Below, piece by piece: positions 51,235 to 59,721 of a stretch of DNA of 64,000 bases. This DNA is from Bacteroides faecium. GTDB lineage: Bacteria > Bacteroidota > Bacteroidia > Bacteroidales > Bacteroidaceae. The notes beneath the pieces were generated by a model that saw only the letters and a list, made by a program, of their open reading frames with translations, was not told the DNA's origin and ran no database searches. The stretch is taken from NCBI RefSeq assembly GCF_012113595.1, contig NZ_CP050831.1:4464001-4528000 (forward strand), read 5' to 3'. The stretch's first letter is position 1. Each line of letters starts with the position of its first letter. A program made the position numbers and the translations under genes.

Positions 51235-52185
51235 ATGAATCCTAATCAAAATCCATTTCACGGTAACATACCGCAGGATGTAGCAGGAAAGCAAGGGGAG
51301 AACGTTATATTTATAGTCTACAAATTGAAGGAGTCTCCCGATATGCCTGACAAGGTGAAAGATGTGTGTGCCAATTTCTCGGCAATGATTCGCAGTATGC
51401 GCAATCGTTTCCCCGATCTGCAATTCTCTTGCACAATGGGATTTGGCGCTGATGCATGGAGCCGTCTTTTCCCGGAACAGGGCAAGCCGAAGGAACTGGT
51501 TACCTTTCAGGAAATAAAAGGAGAGAAGTACACCGCTGTTTCCACTCCGGGCGACTTGTTATTTCATATTCGTGCCAAGCAGATGGGGTTATGCTTTGAG
51601 TTTGCTTCCATTATTGATGAGAAACTTAAAGGTGTGGTAGAGTCTGTCGATGAAACTCATGGCTTCAGATACATGGACGGCAAAGCAATTATCGGTTTCG
51701 TGGACGGGACGGAAAATCCTGCCGTAGACGAAAATCCTTATCACTTTGCGGTGATAGGTGAGGAAGATGCCGGTTTCGCAGGTGGAAGCTATGTCTTTGT
51801 ACAGAAATACATCCATGACATGGTTGCCTGGAACTCGTTGCCTGTGGAAGAACAAGAGAAAGTGATTGGCCGTCGCAAGTTCAACGACGTCGAACTCTCT
51901 GACGAGGAGAAACCACAGAACGCGCACAATGCTGTTACCAATATTGGTGATGATTTGAAGATTGTACGTGCCAACATGCCGTTTGCCAATACCTCTAAAG
52001 GAGAATATGGCACATACTTCATCGGTTATGCAAGTACTTTCAGTACAACCCGCCAAATGTTGGAAAGTATGTTTATCGGCAATCCGGTGGGTAATACCGA
52101 CCGTCTGTTGGACTTTAGTACAGCAATAACGGGAACACTATTCTTTGTTCCTTCCTACGATTTGCTAGGGGAACTTGGCGAATAA
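51235..52185 (+). CDS. Dye-decolourising (DyP-type) heme peroxidase
   Basis: A 316-residue cytoplasmic heme enzyme of the DyP/YfeX group. The distal-site motif 'IGFVDGTENP' supplies catalytic D157, and H231 in 'AHNAVTNIG' is the probable proximal heme ligand. The C-terminal 'YFIGYASTFSTTRQMLESMF' region is typical. There is no Tat signal and no encapsulin gene nearby. It follows the NADPH-producing gnd-zwf-pgl genes by 45 bp, so it may share their transcript; a link to peroxide stress is inferred. A Bacteroides thetaiotaomicron homologue has a known structure. Confidence 0.93.
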   Translation: MNPNQNPFHGNIPQDVAGKQGENVIFIVYKLKESPDMPDKVKDVCANFSAMIRSMRNRFPDLQFSCTMGFGADAWSRLFPEQGKPKELVTFQEIKGEKYTAVSTPGDLLFHIRAKQMGLCFEFASIIDEKLKGVVESVDETHGFRYMDGKAIIGFVDGTENPAVDENPYHFAVIGEEDAGFAGGSYVFVQKYIHDMVAWNSLPVEEQEKVIGRRKFNDVELSDEEKPQNAHNAVTNIGDDLKIVRANMPFANTSKGEYGTYFIGYASTFSTTRQMLESMFIGNPVGNTDRLLDFSTAITGTLFFVPSYDLLGELGE

Positions 52186-52221
52186 AAGAATAAAGAAATA
52201 TAGAAAAAGACTAGAGGAGAG

Positions 52222-52434
52222 TTACGCCTTTGTAATCTCCTCTACTATATAATTATCTTTCACTTTCTTGCAAGTACATACGAAGTATTCAGGATGTTGC
52301 AACGCTCCTTGTAAAGTATCAGGAAGAATTATCTCTTTTGTACGACGGTCTACCGCAACCATTGCATACAATATTCCCTCACTTTCGCATAGCTCAATTA
52401 ACGCGCTTTTCAACTCTTCTACAGCATATTCCAT
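52222..52434 (-). CDS. Small conserved-looking hypothetical protein
   Basis: A 70-residue protein started at the ATG at 52434 ('MEYAVEELKSALIELCESEG'); an in-frame upstream codon would add 18 residues with no support. It has no signal or membrane segment. A helical N-terminus is followed by 'ILYAMVAVDRRTKEIILPDTL' (cut here to its core 'AMVAVDRRTKEI') and 'HPEYFVCTCKKVKDNYIVEEI'-type strands near the end. Two Cys in 'VCTCKK' could bind metal but no other ligands are obvious. A TAACTTTG -7 box lies at 52456-52463. Family not recognised. Confidence 0.7.
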   Translation of the reverse strand: MEYAVEELKSALIELCESEGILYAMVAVDRRTKEIILPDTLQGALQHPEYFVCTCKKVKDNYIVEEITKA

Positions 52435-52504
52435 TTGTGTGATATTTTGTCGCTGCAAAGTTATGGAAAATATGTATATTTTGTGCAATATTATTCTTGT
52501 AAAA

Positions 52505-52614
52505 TATAAAAAGTGCTTCCTTGTTCGTCCGCCGACGAGGAAGCACTCAACACAAAAACTAAACTAGACTTAACTAAACTATTCTATTCTCGGAATTTCA
52601 CAATCCCTTTCTGT
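52505..52614 (-). ncRNA. Candidate small RNA upstream of the 70-residue gene
   Basis: A consensus minus-strand promoter at 52621-52651 should start RNA near 52614. The transcript ends about 105 nt later in a hairpin: agtgcttcct (52512-52521) with aggaagcact (52538-52547), an inner tcgtc/gacga pairing in the loop, and a U tract at 52507-52511. No gene lies inside. The same hairpin terminates the LytTR operon upstream, so a 3' UTR or attenuated leader are alternatives. Confidence 0.5.
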
Positions 52615-52620
52615 TCTCTG

Positions 52621-52651
52621 CAAAGGTAGGGATAAAACGGGTTTTGACAAA
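52621..52651 (-). promoter_or_regulatory. Consensus promoter between the LytTR gene and the candidate small RNA
   Basis: Minus strand TTTG (52648-52651), 19-nt spacer, TACCTTTG (52621-52628): exact consensus match. Confidence 0.72.
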
Positions 52652-52696
52652 TAATAATCGACAAAAATCTTCTTTTCACCGATAAAATAGCCAACA

Positions 52697-53395
52697 TTAG
52701 CTCCTTTCATCCAGAAAAGTCTGGAAAACTAGCTTGTAACTATCGCTGATGGGAATATATGTCTTGTCGAAAACGATACGACCACGGTCTATCACACGTA
52801 TCTTATCTTTCTGAACAATGAAAGAACGATGCACGCGTATGAAACGGCTGGAAGGCAAAAGCTCTTCCATAGCTTTCATGCTCATAAGCGACAGGATGGG
52901 TTTGGGAGTATCTTCTGTATAGATTTTGATGTAATCCTTCAAACCTTCGATATACATGATTTTCTTCAGGTCTACCTGTACCAGTTTATAGTCGCTTTTC
53001 ACGAAGATGCTGTCTATCTCTTCCGGCTTCTGCACCAGTTCAAACCACTGAAGCGCTTTGTTTGCCGCTTGCAGGAAATCAACGTATGAGATAGGTTTCA
53101 GCAGGTAATCGAGTGCATTGACGCGATAACCGTCGATAGCATACTGCCCGAAAGCAGTAGTAAATACGATACGGGTGCGGGAGTCTACCATCTTCGAGAA
53201 CTCCAGTCCGTTAAGCTCCGGCATCTGAATGTCCAGAAACAGAAGATCCACCTCTTCATCGGGCAACTCCTTCATTGCCTGAACTGCACTGGAATACTTT
53301 CCCACGAGTTGCAGGAACGGAGTCTTGTTCACGTAACTTTCTAACAGGCTGAGAGCTAAAGGCTCATCATCAACAATTGCACAACGTAATACCAT
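52697..53395 (-). CDS. LytTR-family response regulator
   Basis: A 232-residue regulator. The receiver domain (about 1-120) has acidic pocket D9-D10 and phospho-acceptor D55 in 'LLFLDIQMPELNG', with 'TTAFGQYAIDGY' and 'LLKPIS' supplying the switch Thr and Lys. The C-terminal LytTR DNA-binding domain (about 135-230) contains 'KIMYIEGLKDYIKIYTED', 'RFIRVHRSFIV' and 'RGRIVFDKTYIPISDSYK'. It follows its kinase by 40 bp and ends the six-gene efflux/two-component cluster. Confidence 0.95.
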   Translation of the reverse strand: MVLRCAIVDDEPLALSLLESYVNKTPFLQLVGKYSSAVQAMKELPDEEVDLLFLDIQMPELNGLEFSKMVDSRTRIVFTTAFGQYAIDGYRVNALDYLLKPISYVDFLQAANKALQWFELVQKPEEIDSIFVKSDYKLVQVDLKKIMYIEGLKDYIKIYTEDTPKPILSLMSMKAMEELLPSSRFIRVHRSFIVQKDKIRVIDRGRIVFDKTYIPISDSYKLVFQTFLDERS

Positions 53396-53435
53396 ACTAT
53401 TCTATATCTAAAGTTTTATACTAAACGTTCTCTAC

Positions 53436-54497
53436 CTACTCTTTGATTTTAATGCTCAGTCTCGATTCATAGACAGACTCGTCTTCCGAGCTGCCTTTCG
53501 ACCAGGTGTAAGCCCCGGGATAAAGTATCTCCAGCCGTCGGCTTACCTGTTCTAACCCCACACCCGAACCACTTTTATCTTCCACCGTCTTGGGATGATT
53601 GCTGTTGCGGATTTCACAAACCACTTCCTTATCATTCTCTGAAATATGAATACTGATAAAACTCGGTTCGGTAGAGGAGATGCCATGCTTGAATGCATTC
53701 TCTATCAACGAGATAAAGATAAGCGGTGCAATAAGTGTCTGACTATCCGGTTGAATCTCGAATTGAGTAGTCATCTGTACATTAGCCGACAGGCGGATAC
53801 GCATCAATTCAATGTAATTGCGGATAAAGTCCACTTCCTTGCAAAGAGGTACATACATCTGCTGATTATCATACAATACATATCGGAGAAGTTTGCTCAA
53901 CTCCTGCACAGCTTCCTGCGCTTTGTCCGAATCAAATGCAATCAGAGCATAGATATTATTCAGCGTATTCAGCAAGAAATGAGGATTCAGTTGGTTCCGC
54001 AGGTTTTTCAGTTCGGCTTCCGCACGATTCCGTTCCGCTTCTTTACGGGCGGCTTCGTTCTGCGTCCATCGGGCACTCATACGAATGGCGGCACTCAGTC
54101 CGATGGTAAAGACGAGACTCAGCATATCCCTGAGGAAGAATAACCATCCCGGCGGCATACCCGGTCTTTTGGGTCTGGGCGCAAAGGATGGGTCGAACGT
54201 CAGACTTTGCCATAGATGAAGTAAAAGTCCGATAACGCATAGGAAGATAATATTATAGATAACATATCTTTTAGCCTGACTTTGGAAAAGATAACGGGGA
54301 ACCAAAAAGAAATAATTGGCGTAGAACACAATCATGAAAGATAGTGGTACGGCAAGATGGCGTATATACGCCATCCAGTTAATATTCCCGTTCCCGCGTT
54401 CAACAAAAAAGAACGGGAAACCGAACATAATCCCCCAGCCGATAATGTGTATCAGTATCTCCAGGGGACGACGTGCGGATGTAAAGGTTTGTTTCAT
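53436..54497 (-). CDS. LytS-type sensor histidine kinase
   Basis: A 353-residue inner-membrane kinase. Four hydrophobic segments lie in the first ~140 residues ('IHIIGWGIMFGFPFFFVE', 'LSFMIVFYANYFFLVP', 'IIFLCVIGLLLHLW', 'MLSLVFTIGLSAAIRM'). A coiled coil (about 145-165) leads to the His_kinase domain with H173 in 'LNPHFLLNTLNNIYAL', and the ATPase domain holds 'SLIENAFKHG' and 'GSGVGLEQVSRRL'. The absence of a large sensor domain suggests it monitors the membrane itself. It pairs with the LytTR regulator and follows the transporter genes. Confidence 0.93.
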   Translation of the reverse strand: MKQTFTSARRPLEILIHIIGWGIMFGFPFFFVERGNGNINWMAYIRHLAVPLSFMIVFYANYFFLVPRYLFQSQAKRYVIYNIIFLCVIGLLLHLWQSLTFDPSFAPRPKRPGMPPGWLFFLRDMLSLVFTIGLSAAIRMSARWTQNEAARKEAERNRAEAELKNLRNQLNPHFLLNTLNNIYALIAFDSDKAQEAVQELSKLLRYVLYDNQQMYVPLCKEVDFIRNYIELMRIRLSANVQMTTQFEIQPDSQTLIAPLIFISLIENAFKHGISSTEPSFISIHISENDKEVVCEIRNSNHPKTVEDKSGSGVGLEQVSRRLEILYPGAYTWSKGSSEDESVYESRLSIKIKE

Positions 54498-54515
54498 AAA
54501 GACAAAGATAGTTTT

Positions 54516-55736
54516 TTATTCGTATCTGATGGCCTCTATCGGGTCTAAATCTGCTGCTTTCTTGGCAGGATACCATCCGAAGAAGACTCCGGTGACGGTA
54601 CATACCGCAAAAGAAAGGAATACACTCCACGGCTGGATATAGATAGGCCAATGTGCCACGCTTTTCACAATCCAACTGGCTCCGCAGCCGATTATCACTC
54701 CGATGATACCGCCCGTGATACTAATCATAATGGCTTCGATAAGGAACTGGCTCAGAATATCGACCCCTCTCGCGCCGACTGACATGCGCAGGCCGATTTC
54801 GCGGGTACGTTCCGTTACAGATACATACATGATATTCATAATTCCGATACCACCTACCACCAGCGAGATACCCGCAATACAAGCAAGCAGAGTCGTCATC
54901 AAATCGGTAGTGGAGTTGAGCATCGTACTCAATTCCTGTTGTGTACGGATGGTGAAATCATCATCGTCCGTTGCTTTCAGCTTATGGTTACGGCGAAGAA
55001 TCGTACTGATTTCATCCGTAGCATACTCCGTCATATCTTCAGTGAGGGCAGAAGCAAACACTCCCTGCAAGTACGTGACGGCAAGCAAACGTTTCATTAC
55101 GGTAGTATAAGGAGCAAGCACTACGGCATCCTGGTCTTGTCCCATAGAGTTGTACCCCTTTGCTTTGAGTACACCTACCACCCGGAAGGGTATCTTGCTG
55201 AAACGGATAATCTTGCCTACCGGATCACTTCCGTCCGGGAAAAGATTGTCCACTATCGTCTTTCCTATCACGCATACTTTTGCCGAACTCTGTATGTCGG
55301 CTTCCGTAAACATCTCCCCATTTTCCACCGTCAACTGGCGAATATCGAGATATTCCGTTCCTACGCCATTCACAGATGCCGGATAGTTATTGTTGCCGGC
55401 AATAAGCTGTCCCGATGAAGAAACATTGGGACTCACGGCAGACAAGAAACTTGTCTCATCGCGCAAGGCTTCATAATCGGTAAGCTTCAAGGTCTGCATG
55501 GCCGACGGGTCTTGCCGTACACCACCACGCATATCAGCTCCCGGATGAATCATAATCATGTTCGACCCCATCTCGGAAATCTGCTGCTGGATGCTTTTCT
55601 TCGAACCCTGTCCGATGGCGAGCATTGTGATGACGGAAGCAACACCGATAATGATACCGAGCATGGTGAGAAAAGCACGCAGCTTATTGTTCGCCAACGC
55701 CCGGAGAGCTATCTTGAATAAATTAGTTCCATTCAT
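54516..55736 (-). CDS. MacB-like ABC transporter permease
   Basis: A 406-residue inner-membrane permease of the MacB/FtsX type. It has one helix near residues 20-40 ('AFLTMLGIIIGVASVITMLAIG'; core 'GIIIGVASVI'), a large periplasmic MacB core domain (about 45-240), and three C-terminal helices in the FtsX domain ('LLACIAGISLVVGGIGIMNI', 'AIMISITGGIIGVIIGCG', 'SVFLSFAVCTVTGVFFGWYP'). The nucleotide-binding domain is a separate gene (55841-56584), unlike E. coli MacB where both are fused. It works by moving periplasmic substrates into the MacA/TolC-type conduit. Confidence 0.93.
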   Translation of the reverse strand: MNGTNLFKIALRALANNKLRAFLTMLGIIIGVASVITMLAIGQGSKKSIQQQISEMGSNMIMIHPGADMRGGVRQDPSAMQTLKLTDYEALRDETSFLSAVSPNVSSSGQLIAGNNNYPASVNGVGTEYLDIRQLTVENGEMFTEADIQSSAKVCVIGKTIVDNLFPDGSDPVGKIIRFSKIPFRVVGVLKAKGYNSMGQDQDAVVLAPYTTVMKRLLAVTYLQGVFASALTEDMTEYATDEISTILRRNHKLKATDDDDFTIRTQQELSTMLNSTTDLMTTLLACIAGISLVVGGIGIMNIMYVSVTERTREIGLRMSVGARGVDILSQFLIEAIMISITGGIIGVIIGCGASWIVKSVAHWPIYIQPWSVFLSFAVCTVTGVFFGWYPAKKAADLDPIEAIRYE

Positions 55737-55840
55737 AATAAAAAATTTGCTAATTGGTCAATATGCTGATTAACTAATTTCCCGGCTATATGATTACGTA
55801 GCCTGTTGGAGCATTAGCGCATCGGCACATTGAATAATAA

Positions 55841-56584
55841 TTAATCCTCGTCGTTTTTCGGCAACGCAGCCAGTGCTTCGGCAGCGGACAGAATCTTCGG
55901 ATTAGGAGTATCCTCTATAACGTGACCGTCGCGCAAGCGGATATTCCGGCTGCTGTATTGCGCGATTTCGGGATTGTGCGTTACGAAAATAATCGTGCGT
56001 CCTTCCGCGTGAAGTTTCTGAAACAGGACAAGTATCTCGAAAGAGGTACGGCTGTCGAGATTTCCGGTCGCTTCATCCGCAAGAATCACTGCAGGATTAT
56101 TCACCAACGCACGCGCAATGGCAACACGTTGCATCTGTCCACCGGACATCTGGTTGGATTTATGTTCCAGACGGTCGCCCAGTCCCACAGCCTGCAAAGA
56201 TTCGATGGCCCGGCGGCGACGTTCGGTAGCACTGACGGACGAGTTGTACATCAGCGGCAGTTCCACGTTCTCCACTGCGGTCGTTTTAGGCAGCAGATTG
56301 TAACTTTGGAACACGAACCCAATCTTACGGTTTCTCAGTACCGCACGTTGAGGCTTGCTCATCGTGCGGACGGGAATGTCGTCGAGCAGATACTCTCCGC
56401 TTGTCGGAGTGTCCAGGCAGCCTAATATATTAAGCAGCGTGGACTTTCCCGAGCCGGAAGTACCCATAATGGTGACAAACTCCCCTTCGTTGATAGTAAA
56501 CGAAACGCCCCGTAACGCATGGACGGTTTCGTCTCCCACCTGGAAGTCCCGTTTGATATTTTGTATTTCAATTACTTTCTTCAT
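55841..56584 (-). CDS. MacB/LolD-type ABC transporter ATP-binding protein
   Basis: A 247-residue ATPase from the ATG at 56584; a GTG at 56593 that overlaps the upstream stop (GTGA) is an alternative start. Walker A 'GTSGSGKSTLLN', Q-loop region 'VFQSYNLLPKTTAVENV', signature 'MSGGQMQRVAIARAL', Walker B 'VILADEATGNLD' and H-loop 'FVTHNPEIA' are all intact. This is the MacB/LolD/FtsE class. It lies between the adaptor and permease genes. Confidence 0.95.
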   Translation of the reverse strand: MKKVIEIQNIKRDFQVGDETVHALRGVSFTINEGEFVTIMGTSGSGKSTLLNILGCLDTPTSGEYLLDDIPVRTMSKPQRAVLRNRKIGFVFQSYNLLPKTTAVENVELPLMYNSSVSATERRRRAIESLQAVGLGDRLEHKSNQMSGGQMQRVAIARALVNNPAVILADEATGNLDSRTSFEILVLFQKLHAEGRTIIFVTHNPEIAQYSSRNIRLRDGHVIEDTPNPKILSAAEALAALPKNDED

Positions 56585-56589
56585 GGTTG

Positions 56590-57822
56590 TCACTTATTGT
56601 TCTTTTTTTTGTTGTCTCCCGGACGACTTGGCATGAACGGGCTTCTTTCCCCACTGCTTTCATTATTGGGTTCAGCCCCCATTTTTTCACCCGGCAATGC
56701 ACCTATGGTAGCTTCGGACACTACTTTCGTTCCTTCGGAGAGACCACTGACAATTTCCGTAGACATACCGTTACTGATTCCGATTTCTACCGGATGGGCT
56801 GTGAATGTCATTCCTTCACGCGTCCAAAGTTTATGTTCGCCTTCGCAATCTTTTACGATGTCATTAGCACCGATCAGAGGTTTTTCCGGTACGAAACGCA
56901 AGGCTTTGTTCGGAACGGACAATACATCCTTTTTATCAAGAATATAGATAGTAACATTCGCTGTCAAACGTGGTTTCAGCTTTTGTTCGGGATTAGGAGC
57001 GGAGATTACTACTTCATAAGTAACTACCGTGCTTGTGCTGCTACTTGTACTGCTCGTACTGCTTGCATCTCCCAAGCGAATCTGCGTCACTACACCATCG
57101 AACGTATCATTCGGATAGGCATCTACTGTAAAGCTGGCACGTTGTCCTTCTTCCACACCGCCTATATCGGCTTCATCCACATCGGCTACCACCTGCATCT
57201 GCGTCAAATCCGCAGCAATGGTGAAAAGCGTCGGGGTTTCGAATCCGGAAGCAACCGTCTGGCCGGCTTCCACATCACGGCTGATAACGACTCCGTCAAT
57301 CGGCGAAGTAATTGTTGCGTAAGACAGGTTACGTTCCGCTTTTGCCAAAGACGCCTTGCTGCTGTCATAACTACTTTTAGCTTTCTGATAGTTATAGAGA
57401 GCCTGTTCGAAATCCGTATCACTAATCAGAGACTTCTCGTGCAGCCCTTTGCTGCGTTCATAATTCTTCTTCTGGTATTCATATTCAGCTTTGGCACTAT
57501 CGTAAGTGGCCTGCTGGGAAGCCAGTTCACTTTGCAAAGTGGCACGGTCCATTTCAGCAATCAACTGCCCTTTGGTAACTGCCGAGTTATAGTCTACATA
57601 AATCTTGTCAATGATACCTGATACCTGCGTACCAACTTCTACTTCCGTCACCGGTTCGATGGTTCCGGTAGCAGTCACCGAATTGGAAATATCGCCTTTG
57701 CTCACGGTAACAGTGGCATATGTGACTTTGTGTTTGGCGGGTGAACCTGCAAAGAACCAGATTCCTGCACCTGCTACCACAACGACTGCCACGGCGATTA
57801 AGATAATCTTTTTCGTTTTCAT
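56590..57822 (-). CDS. MacA-like periplasmic adaptor (HlyD family)
   Basis: A 410-residue membrane-fusion protein. One N-terminal helix (about 5-27) anchors it in the inner membrane. Barrel-sandwich halves flank a long alpha-hairpin (about 90-165, 'LQSELASQQATYDSAKAEYEYQ'; core 'SELASQQATYDSAKAEY') that contacts TolC. 'ITSPIDGVVISRDVEAGQTV' is the family signature. A Ser/Thr-rich stretch around residue 255 ('SSTSSTSSSTSTV') is an unusual low-complexity insert. The C-terminus is basic and Asn-rich. It links the ABC pump to the outer-membrane channel encoded just upstream. Confidence 0.94.
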   Translation of the reverse strand: MKTKKIILIAVAVVVVAGAGIWFFAGSPAKHKVTYATVTVSKGDISNSVTATGTIEPVTEVEVGTQVSGIIDKIYVDYNSAVTKGQLIAEMDRATLQSELASQQATYDSAKAEYEYQKKNYERSKGLHEKSLISDTDFEQALYNYQKAKSSYDSSKASLAKAERNLSYATITSPIDGVVISRDVEAGQTVASGFETPTLFTIAADLTQMQVVADVDEADIGGVEEGQRASFTVDAYPNDTFDGVVTQIRLGDASSTSSTSSSTSTVVTYEVVISAPNPEQKLKPRLTANVTIYILDKKDVLSVPNKALRFVPEKPLIGANDIVKDCEGEHKLWTREGMTFTAHPVEIGISNGMSTEIVSGLSEGTKVVSEATIGALPGEKMGAEPNNESSGERSPFMPSRPGDNKKKNNK

Positions 57823-57848
57823 TCGTTTATTATGCTTTTACTTATTTA

Positions 57849-59246
57849 TTATAATGCTAATTTATCCCCTTGATAGAACTTCAGCAACTGAGTATTCAGT
57901 ATAGCCATATATTTAGCTTGAAGTTGTTCCTGTTGCGCTTGCAGCAAGTTATTCTTCTCGGTAAGAAGTTCCACGGTATTTTTCATTCCCAAGTTGAACT
58001 GCTCGCTAATCAGGTCGTAGCTGATTTGTGTACTCCTCAGCTTCTCGTTGGCTGCCGCATAACGTTGCTGTGCACTGTTGGCATCCAGCCAAAGGCCTTC
58101 AATCGTCTTGTACAAAGCCTTTTGTTCGTCAAGCAACGACAACATGCTCGTTTCGCGTTGCAACTTAGCCTTTTGTACCGCGCTCTTTGTCTGACGGTTA
58201 TTGAAGATAGGCACACTGACAGACAAGCCGATGGAATTGTTCCATCCGTTCTTCACCTGCTCACCGAAAGTAAAGTCGCTGCCGCTCGTATGATTCGTCC
58301 CGATGCCCGCGCTAAGGCTGACGGTCGGGAAATAACCGGATTTTGCAATATCAATCCCCAGTTCGGAAGCTTCTACATTGAGTTTGCTTGCTTCAATCTC
58401 CGGACGAATGGCGAGGGCGCTTACATACACATCTTTCTTGGTGGGCAACGGTGCAAGCACATTCTCGTCGGACAGGGCGGGGAGATAGACATTCATCTCA
58501 TTCTCTCCATCCAGTTCGAGCAGTTGTTTCAGTTGTAATTTGTAATCTTGCAGGGTGGCTTGCGCTGTCACAAGTTGATAACGGTCGGTACTGACCTGAG
58601 CTTCCAGTTGCGCAAAATCACTTTTTGCAATACTTCCCGCATTCAGCAGTTGTTCTCCGCGATTACGCTGCGCAATGGAAACTTGCAGCGTATTCTCGTT
58701 TACTCTGACAGACTCGGCCGCATAAAGAATCTGAATGTAAACCTGCGCGATGGATTCCTGGATAGTATTCTCGGAAGTCGCCACATCAAGTCCGGCTACC
58801 TGATTGTTCAGTTGTTCCTGCTTAATGGTCTTCAACCGTTTGCTACCATTATATATAGTCCACGAAGTATTCAGGCCATAATTACCGTTATAACTGGTTT
58901 TACTGTTACTGCTGATAATCTCGCTACCGCTCACCCGGCTACTCGATTCCTGATACGGACGGTTCACCACCTGCTGACTGGTAGAGAACGAAAGGCTCGG
59001 AAACAAAGCAGCTTTAGCTGTCTTCACGTCAATCTGTGTACTTTCCGCAGCCACACGGTTTTTGCGAATCGTAATATTCTGTTCCAAAGCATAGTCGATA
59101 CACGATTGCAAATCCCATTGGGCAGGGAGATTCACTTCGTTCTGTGTATCGGCTTGCAGCGGAGATTCTTGTGCAGATATGCCCGGAAGCATACCTGCGC
59201 CAAGAAATGCCATCACTGTCAATCTTCTTACATTTATCATATTCAT
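57849..59246 (-). CDS. TolC-like outer-membrane efflux protein
   Basis: A 465-residue outer-membrane channel. A signal peptide (about 1-25, ending 'GISAQ') precedes two homologous OEP halves of long helices and barrel strands ('NRVAAESTQIDVKTAKAALFP', core 'ESTQIDVKTAKAALFPSL'; 'YNGNYGLNTSWTIYNGSKR'; 'EASELGIDIAKSGYFPTVSL'). It is the first gene of the operon that continues with the MacA-like adaptor, ATPase, permease and LytS/LytTR pair, giving a complete tripartite efflux system with its own regulator. Confidence 0.94.
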   Translation of the reverse strand: MNMINVRRLTVMAFLGAGMLPGISAQESPLQADTQNEVNLPAQWDLQSCIDYALEQNITIRKNRVAAESTQIDVKTAKAALFPSLSFSTSQQVVNRPYQESSSRVSGSEIISSNSKTSYNGNYGLNTSWTIYNGSKRLKTIKQEQLNNQVAGLDVATSENTIQESIAQVYIQILYAAESVRVNENTLQVSIAQRNRGEQLLNAGSIAKSDFAQLEAQVSTDRYQLVTAQATLQDYKLQLKQLLELDGENEMNVYLPALSDENVLAPLPTKKDVYVSALAIRPEIEASKLNVEASELGIDIAKSGYFPTVSLSAGIGTNHTSGSDFTFGEQVKNGWNNSIGLSVSVPIFNNRQTKSAVQKAKLQRETSMLSLLDEQKALYKTIEGLWLDANSAQQRYAAANEKLRSTQISYDLISEQFNLGMKNTVELLTEKNNLLQAQQEQLQAKYMAILNTQLLKFYQGDKLAL

Positions 59247-59268
59247 ACTTCTATTGATTTACTGGTAA

Positions 59269-59300
59269 CGAAGGTACGTACATATTATATTAGCTGCAAA
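59269..59300 (-). promoter_or_regulatory. Promoter of the efflux/two-component operon
   Basis: Minus strand TTTG (59297-59300), 20-nt spacer, TACCTTCG (59269-59276), one mismatch from consensus, 23 nt before the tolC-like ATG. Confidence 0.7.
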
Positions 59301-59402
59301 AGCGATAGACGGAATACGGAATTTTGCCGTTAAATGTTTTTTTTCTGTCGATAGGTCGATTTTTTCAGAAAAACACAACAAATCCTGCAACAATTCGGGG
59401 TA

Positions 59403-59436
59403 TTTGTTTGTTTTAATTATAAAAATTGTATATTTG
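59403..59436 (+). promoter_or_regulatory. Promoter of DUF4492-cydAB
   Basis: TATATTTG (59429-59436) lies 29 nt before the ATG. TTTG occurs at 59403-59406 (22-nt spacer) and 59407-59410 (18-nt spacer), each one or two nt from the ideal distance. Confidence 0.6.
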
Positions 59437-59464
59437 TACTCATTACAAACTATAATGCCGACAT

Positions 59465-59701
59465 ATGAAGAATACACTACTTTCTATTTGGAACTTCTAT
59501 CTGGAAGGTTTCCGTAGTATGACACTCGGTCGTACGCTGTGGATTATTATTCTGCTGAAATTATTCGTCATGTTCTTCATCCTCAAACTGTTCTTTTTTC
59601 CTGATTTCCTCGGCGACCATCCTACGGATGCCGACAAGGGAACCTATGTGGGCAATGAACTGATACAACGCGCTCTTCCTCAGAAATCAATTGATTTTTA
59701 A
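59465..59701 (+). CDS. DUF4492 small membrane protein linked to cytochrome bd
   Basis: A 78-residue protein with one strong membrane helix (about 24-46, 'LWIIILLKLFVMFFILKLFF'), an aromatic N-terminus ('SIWNFYLEGFRSM') and a soluble C-terminus. DUF4492 proteins in Bacteroidetes and Campylobacterota typically sit directly before cydA. By position it could be an auxiliary subunit or assembly factor of the oxidase, comparable in role to CydX, though not related in sequence. It is 20 bp ahead of cydA and shares its promoter. Confidence 0.88.
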   Translation: MKNTLLSIWNFYLEGFRSMTLGRTLWIIILLKLFVMFFILKLFFFPDFLGDHPTDADKGTYVGNELIQRALPQKSIDF

Positions 59702-59721
59702 CTCTTAAACTACATAAGATT

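Noticed and set aside
56587..57621. Long open frame antisense to the MacA-like gene
   Set aside because: Shadow reading with no family resemblance; the minus-strand gene has complete HlyD motifs.
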